A DNA stretch of 55,102 nucleotides from Thermoplasmata archaeon. GTDB taxonomy: Archaea > Thermoplasmatota > Thermoplasmata > UBA184. Below, piece by piece: positions 22,804 through 31,456 of this stretch; position 1 is the stretch's first letter; each line of letters begins with the position of its first letter. The notes under the pieces are model-generated. The model saw only the letters and a list, made by a program, of their open reading frames with translations. It did not search any database and was not told the origin of the DNA. The stretch covers positions 1 through 55,102 of the forward strand of contig JAKAZU010000004.1 in the NCBI GenBank assembly GCA_021826525.1, in the 5' to 3' direction. The translations under genes were made by a program, and so were the position numbers.

Positions 22804-24249
22804 ATGCGTCGGGTTCAGCTCTACGACTCGATGAGCCGGGAGACCCGGCTGTTCCAGCCCCGGTTCCCCCCGCGTGTCGGGATGTTCGTTTGCGGTCTGA
22901 CGCCCTACGACGAGCCGCACTTGGGTCATGGCCGCTTCGCGGTCGTCTTCGACGTCGTCGCACGAGCTCTTCGTCACTGGGGATACCGCGTTTTCTATGT
23001 CCAGAACGTGACGAACCTGGACGACAAGGTCATTCGCCGGGCCTCCGAGCTCGGAATGGACCCGCTCGAGCTGTCCGCCCAGCACTTCCGCACGTGGCGA
23101 CGCATCCAGGCCGCGATGAACATCGAGAGCGTCGACCTCTACCCCTTCGCCACCGATTACGTGCCAGAGATCCGGGAACAGATCGCGGAGCTCGAGCGTC
23201 GGGGATTTGCCTACCGCGCGGACGACGGGTCCGTCTATTACGACATCCACCGGTTCCCTGCCTACGGCCGGCTCTCCGGGCAAAAGATTGAATCGCTGCG
23301 CGCCGGCGCGCGGATTGAGGTCGATCAGCGCAAGCGCTCCCCCGAGGATTTCGTGCTTTGGAAAGCCGCGACTCCGGGCGAGCCGAGCTGGGAGAGCCCT
23401 TGGGGACCGGGACGGCCGGGCTGGCACATCGAAGACACGGCGATCACGGGTCGGCTGCTCGGCCCGCAGTACGACTTGCACGGAGGAGGTCTCGATCTCA
23501 TCTTCCCGCACCACGAGGCCGAGATCGCTCAGGCCGAGGGTGCGTCCGGGCTCTCGCCGCTCGTCCAGTACTGGATGCACAACGGACTTCTCATGATGTC
23601 CGGTGAGAAGATGTCGAAGTCCCTCGGCAACGTCGCGTCGCTCGAGTCCGCGCTGGAGAAGTATGGCGCCATGCCGCTGCGTTTCTACTATCTCAACGCG
23701 CACTACCGCAGCCCGCTCGATTTCACCCCGGGGGAAAGCCTGGAGGCGGCACGAGAGTCGTATGGCCGCCTTCGTGCCCCGTACGCGCGGATCGTCGCGG
23801 CGGGCCACTCCGCATCCCCGCAGGGAGACGAACTCCCGGAGGCGCTAGCCGCCGAGAGCGGGCGCGTCGTCGGGGAAATCGACGACGATCTCGCCGACGA
23901 CTTCCGCACGCGCGAGGCGGTGGCGAAGCTCTTCGTCTGGTCTCGGAAGGTATTCGAGCTCGAGGATCGGATCTCCCGGCTCTCTCTCGGTGCGCTCGAG
24001 ACGCTCGCCGCTCCGTACGAGTGGGCCGAGAGCGTCCTCGGTCTCTTCGCCGACGTTGGCGCGCGAGCGGGGACGTCGCTCGACCCGGTCGTCCGTGCCG
24101 CGATCGCCGCTCGGGCCCGTGCCCGCCAGCGGGGCGATTTTGCGGAGGCCGACCGGATCCGGGACGAACTCGCGGCCGCGGGCATTCAACTCGAGGACGG
24201 ACCGGACGGCACGCGCTGGTCGCTCGATACGCCGCGCGGGGCCGGCTGA
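22804..24249 (+). CDS. cysS: Cysteinyl-tRNA synthetase
   Basis: Class I synthetase of 481 residues. H-L-G-H-G at 39-43 is the HIGH motif and K-M-S-K-S at 269-273 is complete. The four zinc ligands of the E. coli enzyme (C28, C209, H234, E238) correspond to Cys30, Asp211, His236 and Glu240: the second cysteine is replaced by Asp in G-W-H-I-E-D-T. I recall similar sequences in some archaeal enzymes, so this may be normal for the lineage. The anticodon-binding helices and the final zinc-free domain are intact. It starts 3 nt behind the cystathionine gamma-lyase gene, so cysteine synthesis and its charging are encoded together. Confidence 0.96.
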   Translation: MRRVQLYDSMSRETRLFQPRFPPRVGMFVCGLTPYDEPHLGHGRFAVVFDVVARALRHWGYRVFYVQNVTNLDDKVIRRASELGMDPLELSAQHFRTWRRIQAAMNIESVDLYPFATDYVPEIREQIAELERRGFAYRADDGSVYYDIHRFPAYGRLSGQKIESLRAGARIEVDQRKRSPEDFVLWKAATPGEPSWESPWGPGRPGWHIEDTAITGRLLGPQYDLHGGGLDLIFPHHEAEIAQAEGASGLSPLVQYWMHNGLLMMSGEKMSKSLGNVASLESALEKYGAMPLRFYYLNAHYRSPLDFTPGESLEAARESYGRLRAPYARIVAAGHSASPQGDELPEALAAESGRVVGEIDDDLADDFRTREAVAKLFVWSRKVFELEDRISRLSLGALETLAAPYEWAESVLGLFADVGARAGTSLDPVVRAAIAARARARQRGDFAEADRIRDELAAAGIQLEDGPDGTRWSLDTPRGAG

Positions 24250-25283
24250 TGCGCGGCTTCGGCTTCGAGGAGCACGGAGGCCCGGACCGGCTCAAGTACG
24301 TCGAGGTCCCGGAACCCGCCCCCGGCCCGGGCGAGGTCCGGATCGGGGTGCGAGGGGCCGGGCTCAACCATCTCGATCTCTTCACCCTCGCCGGGATCCC
24401 GGGGGTTCCGATCGTTCGGCCGCACGTGCTGGGCTCCGACGTCAGCGGCATCGTCGACGCGCTCGGATCCGACGTCGAGAACGTCCGGGTAGGGGAGCGG
24501 GTGCTCGTGAACCCGGGATTCTCCGACGGAACCTGCGAGCAGTGCCGGCGGGGCCAAGACTCGCTCTGCCGCAACTACCGAATCCTCGGCGAGCACACTC
24601 AGGGGAGCGTCGCGCCGTTCGTGGTGGTACCTGCGCGAAACGTCCACCCGATTCCCGACGGTCTTGGCTTCCCGGAGGCGGCCGCGGCCCCGCTCGTCTT
24701 CGAGACCGCGTGGCGCGCGCTGGTGACGGTGGGCGAGCTCCGGGCCGGGGAGCGGGTCGCGATCGTCGGCGCGGGAGGGGGAACTGCGACGGCCGCGCTC
24801 CAGATCGCGAAGCTCCGAGGCGCGACCGTCTCGGTCGTATCGAGGTCCGCGGCGAAGGCGGAGCGCGCTCGCTCGCTAGGCGCGGACGCGGGGCTCACGT
24901 TCGATGAGAATCATCCGCTGGATCGGGTTCTGTGGGAGTGGAGCGGCAAGCGCGGCGTCGACCTCATCTTCGACTCGGTGGGTTCGCCGACGATTGCCCG
25001 GTCCCTGCAGGCGATCGCCCGAGGGGGCCGGATCGTCGTCATCGGTGCGACCGCCGGGTCCAAGGCCGAGATCGAGCTGAGGACTCTGTTCTGGCGCCAG
25101 GCGTCGATCCGGGGCAGCACGATGGCCAGCGCCGCGGAATTCGCCGCGATGCTGCACGAGCTGACCGAGGGACGGTTGCGGCCGGTCATCGACTCAGTAC
25201 ATCCTTTCGAGAATGCTCGCGAAGCGTTCCTGCGACTTACGGCCCCGGACCTGTTCGGCAAAGTAGTGGTGAAGCTCCCCTGA
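24249..25283 (+). CDS. Zinc-type MDR oxidoreductase / quinone reductase-like
   Basis: 344 residues of the medium-chain dehydrogenase/reductase superfamily. N-terminal GroES-like domain with P-E-P-A-P-G-P-G-E-V, then V-L-G-S-D-V-S-G-I-V, and the NAD(P)-binding Rossmann motif V-G-A-G-G-G-T-A-T-A-A-L. The catalytic-zinc cysteine position (G-x-C-x-x-D in alcohol dehydrogenases) is G-L-N-H-L-D here, and the structural-zinc lobe keeps only three cysteines (C-E-Q-C-x7-C), so a quinone reductase or enal reductase-like activity is more likely than a zinc alcohol dehydrogenase. The start overlaps the cysS stop as TGATG. Substrate unknown. Confidence 0.85.
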   Translation: MRGFGFEEHGGPDRLKYVEVPEPAPGPGEVRIGVRGAGLNHLDLFTLAGIPGVPIVRPHVLGSDVSGIVDALGSDVENVRVGERVLVNPGFSDGTCEQCRRGQDSLCRNYRILGEHTQGSVAPFVVVPARNVHPIPDGLGFPEAAAAPLVFETAWRALVTVGELRAGERVAIVGAGGGTATAALQIAKLRGATVSVVSRSAAKAERARSLGADAGLTFDENHPLDRVLWEWSGKRGVDLIFDSVGSPTIARSLQAIARGGRIVVIGATAGSKAEIELRTLFWRQASIRGSTMASAAEFAAMLHELTEGRLRPVIDSVHPFENAREAFLRLTAPDLFGKVVVKLP

Positions 25284-25308
25284 AGATAGATGACCCGCGT
25301 GAGGATCG

Positions 25309-28300
25309 ATGATGGGGCGCAAGTCTTGCCTAGCACAGGGTAACCTCCACGTCCTGTCGATCGTAGCAAATGTAATCCTAGCAGTCATTCTGGTTACCTC
25401 CTTCGTGCTTCCTCTACTCGCACCTACCTCGGGGGCGGCCACCGTGAGCACAGGAGGAGGACGAAGGTCCATCGAGGCACCTCAAGTCGAAGAGGGATGC
25501 ACGGCTGAACTGACGCAACCACTAGTGGTCATGGCAGGTGAGACCTGTTGGATCAATGGCACAGGTACCTCCTCGACGTTCTACGTCCACGGTAATGTCA
25601 CGGTCGAATTTGGCGCAACCTTAGTGATTCAGAACGTTACTGTATCGATTGTCCAGTCAGTCCCTGACTCTGGGACGAGTTTGAGCGGAAGACTCTCCGA
25701 GCTCTCGAAACTTTACGATAGCGGAAGTGTCAATTTCGTGCGTTCAATCCTAACGACCGATACCAACGCCTCGAACCCGTACATCAAGTTCAACGTGACC
25801 GTGACGGGCACGCTGTCACTCTTCGACTCGAGTTTTGAATTTCCCGGATGGGTGAATCTCGTTGGCTCGAGCGCGGAATTTCTCCTAAATCAGTCGACTG
25901 TAACTTCGAACCCTCTCGCAGGCAAGATGACTCTACCCGAGCCGATCATTCAAGATGCATCATACGCCCCTGATATCCTTGCGCGGAGTGGAGCGCGAGT
26001 CATTGCCTTTGCCAGTTCGTTTGACCATGTGTATGCGGACAATTTTTCAGCGAACGGAGTTCCAGCAGTACTGCCCGTCACGGACCCATCTACCTTCACA
26101 ATCTCCCCTTCGGATAGCGTTAATCTCTCGACCTTCGTGGCTCCCGATAGTGCGACGGAGCTCATACAAGATTTCCTGAACCCTGTGAACCTGACAGCGT
26201 CGTATCTTGAGTTCAATTATACGCTAACTGGCTCGCTCACGACCAACATTACGTTCGGGTTCAACGGGGAGAACTTCGACTTAGGCTTCTTTCCGCTCTC
26301 CAGCGGAACTAATTCTATCGCCATTCTTAATCTACCACCCTTGCTACAAGCCGCGATTAGACAGGTCGGGACGAGAGGTCTACTTTCCTCTACTGCGTCT
26401 TTTGGGAGCCCGACGTCATCACTTACTGTAGGATTCCTTCAGACAGGTGTAGGCACATCTTCTGCCACCATCACCAATCCAAGGTTCCTCTTCGGTACTG
26501 ACGTGAGTTACAATCTTACATTCGAGGGTACGGGAACGACACTGGTCTCTGCTGACTCATCGTTCGCAGTGAATTGGAACTCTACATCCCAAGTGGATTC
26601 TCGAGGGGTTCCATGGCAGTCGAGCAAGTTGAATCTACAGTCCGGCGCCCTCGCATTGCTCGCCAATCTATCGGTTCCCTCTCGCCCTCCCTCTGGTAGT
26701 GCTTCTGTGATTGTGGTAGGTTCCCTGAGTCAGGCCATCACGTATCGATGGGCGGAATTCAGCGCCGCTGGGCCGGGCGGATTTATAGGGAACGCAACAG
26801 TGTCCGCCTTTCCTGCCTCGACTGAGACTAACGCTTCGACGAATCAAGCAAACAACCTCGAGCAGTCGAACCCCGGGCTTGCTAGCTACGTCAGCTGGGT
26901 TTCGGCTCAACTAGGATTCGGGAGCTACGGCAAGACCAGCGCTTCTGGGATCCATCACGGCGAGGCTCTGCTCCTACTGGCCGCTGACCAGATGGCCCCC
27001 GGCGGGAGCCCGGTCTTCCTAGGCAACTACACCGTGCTGGTAAACCCTACGACAGTCGGCATCGCAGCCGAGGCACTCACTTGTAACGTCACGCCGTATC
27101 CGGAGGATCTGGACCAACCATCTCTCGACGTTATACCCCTCACTTATTTTCCTGACTACTCGAGCGAGCTTTCGATAGTGGCCGACACATACCTCATTGA
27201 AGGCGTGATGTCAGCGAACGCGAGCATCGGTGACACGGTCGTATCTCACGTAGAGGTTACAAATTTTGGCCCTGCAGCCTCATGGAATCTCTCCGCTTCA
27301 TTGGAACTCGCTGACCCAAACATAGGTCTACTATCGGAGGTGGCATCCACTGGAATCTTAGCGGTTTCGCTTCAATCCTTGGAGTCGTATACTCTAGTAG
27401 AGAGTTGGACAATCACCCAGACGACGGTCGGCTTGCACGGAGCTGAGAGAGTCTCACTGGGCCAGACTGTCGAGTGGGACGGCGGATCAGCGTTCAAAAA
27501 TGGCGGGAGTGCGTTCACTTCAACTTCTTTCGTGATTGAACCATCCAAGATAGCCATCAGTAACATTGCTGGGCCCCCGAGCGCCCTCTACCCATCGAGA
27601 AACTACACGGTCAACGGAACCGTGACCTTCAATGGGACCGGCTCTGCTTTAATCAGACTTTCAGCCGTTCCGAGTTTTACAAACGCAACGGTTGTTGCCC
27701 TGGGCTCTACTTTCGCCACAGACGGCCCGTTCTCACTTGTGTTCGGTCACGTTGGGTCAGAACTCACTCCTGGGACGTCTTACGACTTGACCCTCCAAGC
27801 GACGTTCAACAACGGGAGCTCTCCCGAGTACATCTTGCCGGGGACATTCTCAGAGGCGCCAAGTTCTCTCAATATTTCTTCAATGCGGTTCTTGATTAGT
27901 GGGCTTGAGGTCGAATCAGCAAGAATAGGACAAACGCTCGAATTGAGCGCCCTACTTACTAATCAGGGAGCCGCAGCGGTCTCAAACATCTCAGGAAGTG
28001 TCGAGTTAAGCGACAGTGCCACTAACCTTAGCCGAGTGGTATCTATGATTCCGTTCACTGTCGTCGACATCTTTGCCGATGCAACCCTCCTCCTTGAGAC
28101 TAACTGGACTGTCAATCAGACGGTAGTTGGACTCCATGGCCTCGAGAAAGTGAATCTTACATTTACCGTCGAGTGGAATGGGGGGTCGGGATTCGCCAAT
28201 GGAGGAGCAGTGTCCCTTGCCACTCCCTTCACCATACTTCCCTCGACCATTAGTGTCGTAAAAGTGACGTCTCCGCCCGCAACTCTCTATCCGAACCGCA

Positions 28301-29769
28301 ACTACACAATATCTGGAACCGTCGCCTTCAATGGTACGGGAAATGTGGAAGTTTCTCTCTTAGCCCAGGCCCAGGAGACAGACGGAGTTTCCGTGCTCCT
28401 GGCCGAGGCAGCGTCCGATAACTCGACGTTCCTTCTGTTCCTTGTTGCCCCGGGTTCCCTCCTTGTCGCAGGGGTTTCGTACAATCTCGTCGCTGAAGCG
28501 ACTTTTAACACAGTTACCTCTTCGAAGTTTGTATTGAATGGCTCGTTCTCCGAGCCAGTCGCTTCACTGGTAGCGGCGTCGATTGAGTGCATCGCGGATG
28601 GATCCAGTACGGATTCCGTTCGAATTGGTCAAACGATCGGGATAGAAGCAACGTTCTCGAATTCAGGCGTTGCCTATGTCCAGAACGTGACGGAGACGAT
28701 TCTTGTGGTCGACGCGTCTCTCGATCTAACGAGTGAAGTACTCTCGATCACTTATCTCGGGGTATCTATCCCCAACGATGGCAATTTGACAGTCTTCGCG
28801 AACTGGACAGTGACGCAAGACGAGATTGGTCTCCATGGCTTCTTCAATGCCACAGTCGAGATCGAGGTTGGCTGGAACGGCGGGGTAGGACAACTCAACG
28901 GAGGATCGGTAACCGAAAGTCAACCCCTCGAAATCCAGCCCTCGAACATCCTAGTGGAAAACGCGACTGCGCCGCCGAGCATTCTCTCTCGTACGCAGAA
29001 CTACACAACTATCGGATCAATCTCCTTCAACGGCACCGGCTCAGCCACTATCATGCTTTTCGCGATACCTGCAGGCAGCGGGTCGCCGATTGAAGTCACA
29101 ACCGCCCGGACCTCGAACCGTTCGTTTGTCCTAACCTATGGATCTCTCGGCAGCCTGCTTAGTCAAGGAGTTCGGTACGACCTCGTCGTCAAGGCGTCGT
29201 TCAACAACGCGACCTCTCCCCCCTATGCGATTCCGGGGACAGTTTCCCTAGCACCCTTGCCCCCACCCAACGCTTCGATTCCCTGGGGAATAGTCGCGAT
29301 TGTGGCGTCAGTACTGGTCGGCGTCACTTCTGCGATTTTCGTTACCCGTCGCGCCCGGTCCCGCGCAGTCGAGTGTGGAGAGTGCGGATCGATCCTGCCT
29401 AAGGCCGCAAAGACTTGCCCGATTTGCGGAACTCTCTTCGATTACGGCGACGTGCGATGTTCCCAGTGCGGCGATGACATACCGACCAACGCCGCGGAAT
29501 GCCCGACGTGCCATCGGACTCTGGCGAATCGTCCGGGCCGACCAGGATCGCTGTCGGACCGAGAGTCATACCACGAACACATCGAGCAGTTCCGTGCGGC
29601 GGCGCACGGTGACCTCGGAGACGACTTCCCGGAGCCTTCCTTCTGGGAGTGGTGGCGTCAACAACCGGCGTACCAAAGTTATCGGGACTGGCTCGAAGGA
29701 CGGCCTCCTCGCCCGCCGGGGGGGGATGCGATGGACAAAGATCCGCTCGGTCTTGGAGACGGACGGTAG
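25309..29769 (+). CDS. Giant surface protein with three CARDB-like repeats, membrane anchor and cytoplasmic zinc ribbons
   Basis: 1486 residues. A signal segment (about 14-42) starts a long exported region rich in Ser, Thr, Asn and sequons (N-x-S/T), typical of archaeal cell-surface proteins. Three copies of a module of about 225 residues begin near residues 631, 860 and 1088; each has a CARDB-like half (R-I-G-Q-T, then V-G-L-H-G or I-G-L-H-G and W-N/D-G-G) and a second beta-sandwich half (Y-P-x-R-N-Y-T, then F-N-G-T-G). One anchor helix (about 1325-1347) is followed by two zinc-ribbon motifs (C-G-E-C...C-P-I-C near 1357-1374 and C-S-Q-C...C-P-T-C near 1384-1402) and a Trp-rich acidic tail with F-W-E-W-W. 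The exterior part (to about 29300) has clearly lower GC and more A/T-ending codons than its neighbours; the cytoplasmic part returns to the local GC. Ligand unknown. The first of two adjacent ATGs is used. Confidence 0.85.
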   Translation: MMGRKSCLAQGNLHVLSIVANVILAVILVTSFVLPLLAPTSGAATVSTGGGRRSIEAPQVEEGCTAELTQPLVVMAGETCWINGTGTSSTFYVHGNVTVEFGATLVIQNVTVSIVQSVPDSGTSLSGRLSELSKLYDSGSVNFVRSILTTDTNASNPYIKFNVTVTGTLSLFDSSFEFPGWVNLVGSSAEFLLNQSTVTSNPLAGKMTLPEPIIQDASYAPDILARSGARVIAFASSFDHVYADNFSANGVPAVLPVTDPSTFTISPSDSVNLSTFVAPDSATELIQDFLNPVNLTASYLEFNYTLTGSLTTNITFGFNGENFDLGFFPLSSGTNSIAILNLPPLLQAAIRQVGTRGLLSSTASFGSPTSSLTVGFLQTGVGTSSATITNPRFLFGTDVSYNLTFEGTGTTLVSADSSFAVNWNSTSQVDSRGVPWQSSKLNLQSGALALLANLSVPSRPPSGSASVIVVGSLSQAITYRWAEFSAAGPGGFIGNATVSAFPASTETNASTNQANNLEQSNPGLASYVSWVSAQLGFGSYGKTSASGIHHGEALLLLAADQMAPGGSPVFLGNYTVLVNPTTVGIAAEALTCNVTPYPEDLDQPSLDVIPLTYFPDYSSELSIVADTYLIEGVMSANASIGDTVVSHVEVTNFGPAASWNLSASLELADPNIGLLSEVASTGILAVSLQSLESYTLVESWTITQTTVGLHGAERVSLGQTVEWDGGSAFKNGGSAFTSTSFVIEPSKIAISNIAGPPSALYPSRNYTVNGTVTFNGTGSALIRLSAVPSFTNATVVALGSTFATDGPFSLVFGHVGSELTPGTSYDLTLQATFNNGSSPEYILPGTFSEAPSSLNISSMRFLISGLEVESARIGQTLELSALLTNQGAAAVSNISGSVELSDSATNLSRVVSMIPFTVVDIFADATLLLETNWTVNQTVVGLHGLEKVNLTFTVEWNGGSGFANGGAVSLATPFTILPSTISVVKVTSPPATLYPNRNYTISGTVAFNGTGNVEVSLLAQAQETDGVSVLLAEAASDNSTFLLFLVAPGSLLVAGVSYNLVAEATFNTVTSSKFVLNGSFSEPVASLVAASIECIADGSSTDSVRIGQTIGIEATFSNSGVAYVQNVTETILVVDASLDLTSEVLSITYLGVSIPNDGNLTVFANWTVTQDEIGLHGFFNATVEIEVGWNGGVGQLNGGSVTESQPLEIQPSNILVENATAPPSILSRTQNYTTIGSISFNGTGSATIMLFAIPAGSGSPIEVTTARTSNRSFVLTYGSLGSLLSQGVRYDLVVKASFNNATSPPYAIPGTVSLAPLPPPNASIPWGIVAIVASVLVGVTSAIFVTRRARSRAVECGECGSILPKAAKTCPICGTLFDYGDVRCSQCGDDIPTNAAECPTCHRTLANRPGRPGSLSDRESYHEHIEQFRAAAHGDLGDDFPEPSFWEWWRQQPAYQSYRDWLEGRPPRPPGGDAMDKDPLGLGDGR

Positions 29770-29788
29770 GGTCGCGAGACCGACCAAC

Positions 29789-29797
29789 CCAAATAGG
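29789..29797 (+). promoter_or_regulatory. TATA-like element of ahcY-gcvH
   Basis: CCAAATAGG is centred about 32 nt before the ahcY ATG, directly after the stop of the surface-protein gene. Confidence 0.4.
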
Positions 29798-29824
29798 CCG
29801 CCCGCGTCCGCGAGCGGGCAAGGC

Positions 29825-31057
29825 ATGCCGGGAGACCTATCGCGGGGCCAGCAGAAGGTTGCGTGGGCACGCTCCCACATGCCCGTGCTTGAGGGAATCC
29901 GCCGTAGGTTCGAGGCGGAGCGACCGTTCGAAAACCTCGTGGTGTCGATGGTCCTTCACGTCGAGGCGAAGACGGCGGCGCTGGCTCTCGCGATGCGCGC
30001 CGGCGGAGCCGAGGTACACCTCGCGGCCGGCAACCCGCTTTCCACCGACGACGACGCCGTCGCCGCGCTTCGGGCCGAAGGTATCGATACCCGCGCCGTG
30101 AAGGGTGAATCTACGGCAGACTACCGTGCGGCGATCCTCGCGATGCGGGACGCGAACCCCCATGTCGTCATCGACGACGGCGCAGACCTCGTCGCACTGA
30201 TCCATTCCGACCCGAAGGGCGTGAACCGCTTGCGCGGCTCGACCGAGGAGACGACCACCGGGGTCACTCGATTGCGCGCTCTCGAGAACGAAGGGAAGCT
30301 GCGGTTTGCCGCGATCGACGTCAACGACGCGGAGATGAAGCATCTGTTCGACAACCGCTACGGAACCGGTCAATCCACGATCGACGGGATATCGGCGGCG
30401 ACGAACCTCCTCATCGCAGGGAAGGTCGCGGTGGTGGCCGGATACGGCTGGTGCGGGCGTGGCGTCGCGTCGAGATTGAAGGGAATGGGGGCCGATGTGA
30501 TTGTTACCGAGGTCGATCCGGTCTGCGCGCTCGAGGCGCGGATGGACGGTTACCGTGTGATGCCGATGCTCGACGCCGTGCCTCAGGCCGATATCATCGT
30601 CACCGTGACCGGCACGACGGGCGTGGTACGAGGCGAGCACTTCCGCGTGATCAAGGACGGCTGCATCCTCGCGAATTCCGGGCACTTCGATGTCGAGGTC
30701 GCCCGCAATGAGCTCGAGGGGATGAGCGTGGGCCACCACACCGTACGACCGAACGTGGACCAGTACGATCTCCCGGACGGACGCAAGGTGTACCTTTTGG
30801 GCGAGGGCCGCCTGATCAACCTCGCTGCTGGTCAGGGCCATCCCGTGGAGATCATGGATCTATCGTTCGCGTTGCAGGCGCTGAGCGCGGAACACATCGC
30901 GAAGCATGGGCTGTCGATGGCCCATCGGGTACACCCGGTGCCCCGCGAGATCGACCGGGCGGTGGCTCGGGCTGCCTTGGTCGCCTTCGGGGTTGCAATC
31001 GATATACCGACCGAGGCCCAGCGGCATTATCGACAGAGTTGGAATTCCGGAACATGA
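29825..31057 (+). CDS. ahcY: Adenosylhomocysteinase (S-adenosylhomocysteine hydrolase)
   Basis: Splits S-adenosylhomocysteine into adenosine and homocysteine, relieving inhibition of methyltransferases. 410 residues, the shorter archaeal form. Seen: G-Q-Q-K-V-A-W-A near the start, H-V-E-A-K-T-A, G-S-T-E-E-T-T-T-G-V, the substrate Lys/Asp region with M-K-H-L-F-D-N-R-Y-G-T-G-Q-S, and the NAD site V-V-A-G-Y-G-W-C-G-R-G-V-A. The C-terminal tail Y-R-Q-S-W is the short archaeal counterpart of the K-x-D-H-Y-R-Y end. The open frame extends upstream into the surface-protein gene, but family similarity starts here. The gcvH start overlaps its stop as ATGA. Homocysteine feeds the CBS pathway encoded 8 kb upstream. 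Confidence 0.95.
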   Translation: MPGDLSRGQQKVAWARSHMPVLEGIRRRFEAERPFENLVVSMVLHVEAKTAALALAMRAGGAEVHLAAGNPLSTDDDAVAALRAEGIDTRAVKGESTADYRAAILAMRDANPHVVIDDGADLVALIHSDPKGVNRLRGSTEETTTGVTRLRALENEGKLRFAAIDVNDAEMKHLFDNRYGTGQSTIDGISAATNLLIAGKVAVVAGYGWCGRGVASRLKGMGADVIVTEVDPVCALEARMDGYRVMPMLDAVPQADIIVTVTGTTGVVRGEHFRVIKDGCILANSGHFDVEVARNELEGMSVGHHTVRPNVDQYDLPDGRKVYLLGEGRLINLAAGQGHPVEIMDLSFALQALSAEHIAKHGLSMAHRVHPVPREIDRAVARAALVAFGVAIDIPTEAQRHYRQSWNSGT

Positions 31058-31452
31058 GCGAAGTTGCGCTACCAGGGGACCTAGCCTACACGAGGACGCA
31101 CGAGTGGGTTCGCGTCGAGGGGAATGTCGCGACGGTTGGAATTACCGACCACGCGCAGTCCCAGCTCACGGACATCGTATTCGTCGACCTCCCGGCCGTC
31201 GGGAAGGAAACGAAGGCGGGCACCTCGGCTCTCGTCCTCGAGTCGGTGAAGACGGTCACGGATATCTACGCCCCGGGCAACGGGACGGTCAGCGAAGTGA
31301 ACTCGGAGCTCAAGAGCCATCCAGAATGGATCAACCAGGACCCCTACGGCAAGGGCTGGCTGTTCAAGGTCCGCCTTACCGAGCCGATCCCGGCGGGAGT
31401 GCTTCTCAAGGCGGAGGCCTACCGCGCTCTGATCGAGAGCGGTACGCACTGA
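31054..31452 (+). CDS. gcvH: Glycine cleavage system H protein (lipoyl carrier)
   Basis: 132 residues. H protein carries the aminomethyl group on a lipoyl-lysine between the P and T proteins of the glycine cleavage system. Seen: Y-T-R-T-H-E-W-V-R at the N terminus, G-I-T-D-H-A-Q-x-Q-L-T-D-I-V-F-V-D-L-P, the lipoylation site L-E-S-V-K-T-V-T-D with Lys66, and N-Q-D-P-Y-G-K-G-W-L-F-K-V at the end. The gene is coupled to ahcY by an ATGA overlap; both link to one-carbon/methyl metabolism. The T and P proteins are not in the window. It converges on the fatty-acid fusion gene with 4 nt between the stops. Confidence 0.95.
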   Translation: MSEVALPGDLAYTRTHEWVRVEGNVATVGITDHAQSQLTDIVFVDLPAVGKETKAGTSALVLESVKTVTDIYAPGNGTVSEVNSELKSHPEWINQDPYGKGWLFKVRLTEPIPAGVLLKAEAYRALIESGTH

Positions 31453-31456
31453 GCAC

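Noticed and set aside
21445..23808. A 787-codon open frame on the minus strand
   Set aside because: It lies opposite the clearly coding CBS, gamma-lyase and cysS genes. High GC makes antisense frames long; the translation has no recognisable motif and is Arg/Glu/Asp-biased like other antisense frames here.
27190..29260. CRISPR-like or mobile repeats in the low-GC region
   Set aside because: The repetition is at protein level with about 680-bp spacing inside one open frame; there are no short identical repeats, terminal inverted repeats or transposase.
29300..29824. Extended adenosylhomocysteinase N terminus
   Set aside because: The extension is an alternative frame of the zinc-ribbon tail of the surface protein; AhcY similarity starts at 29825.
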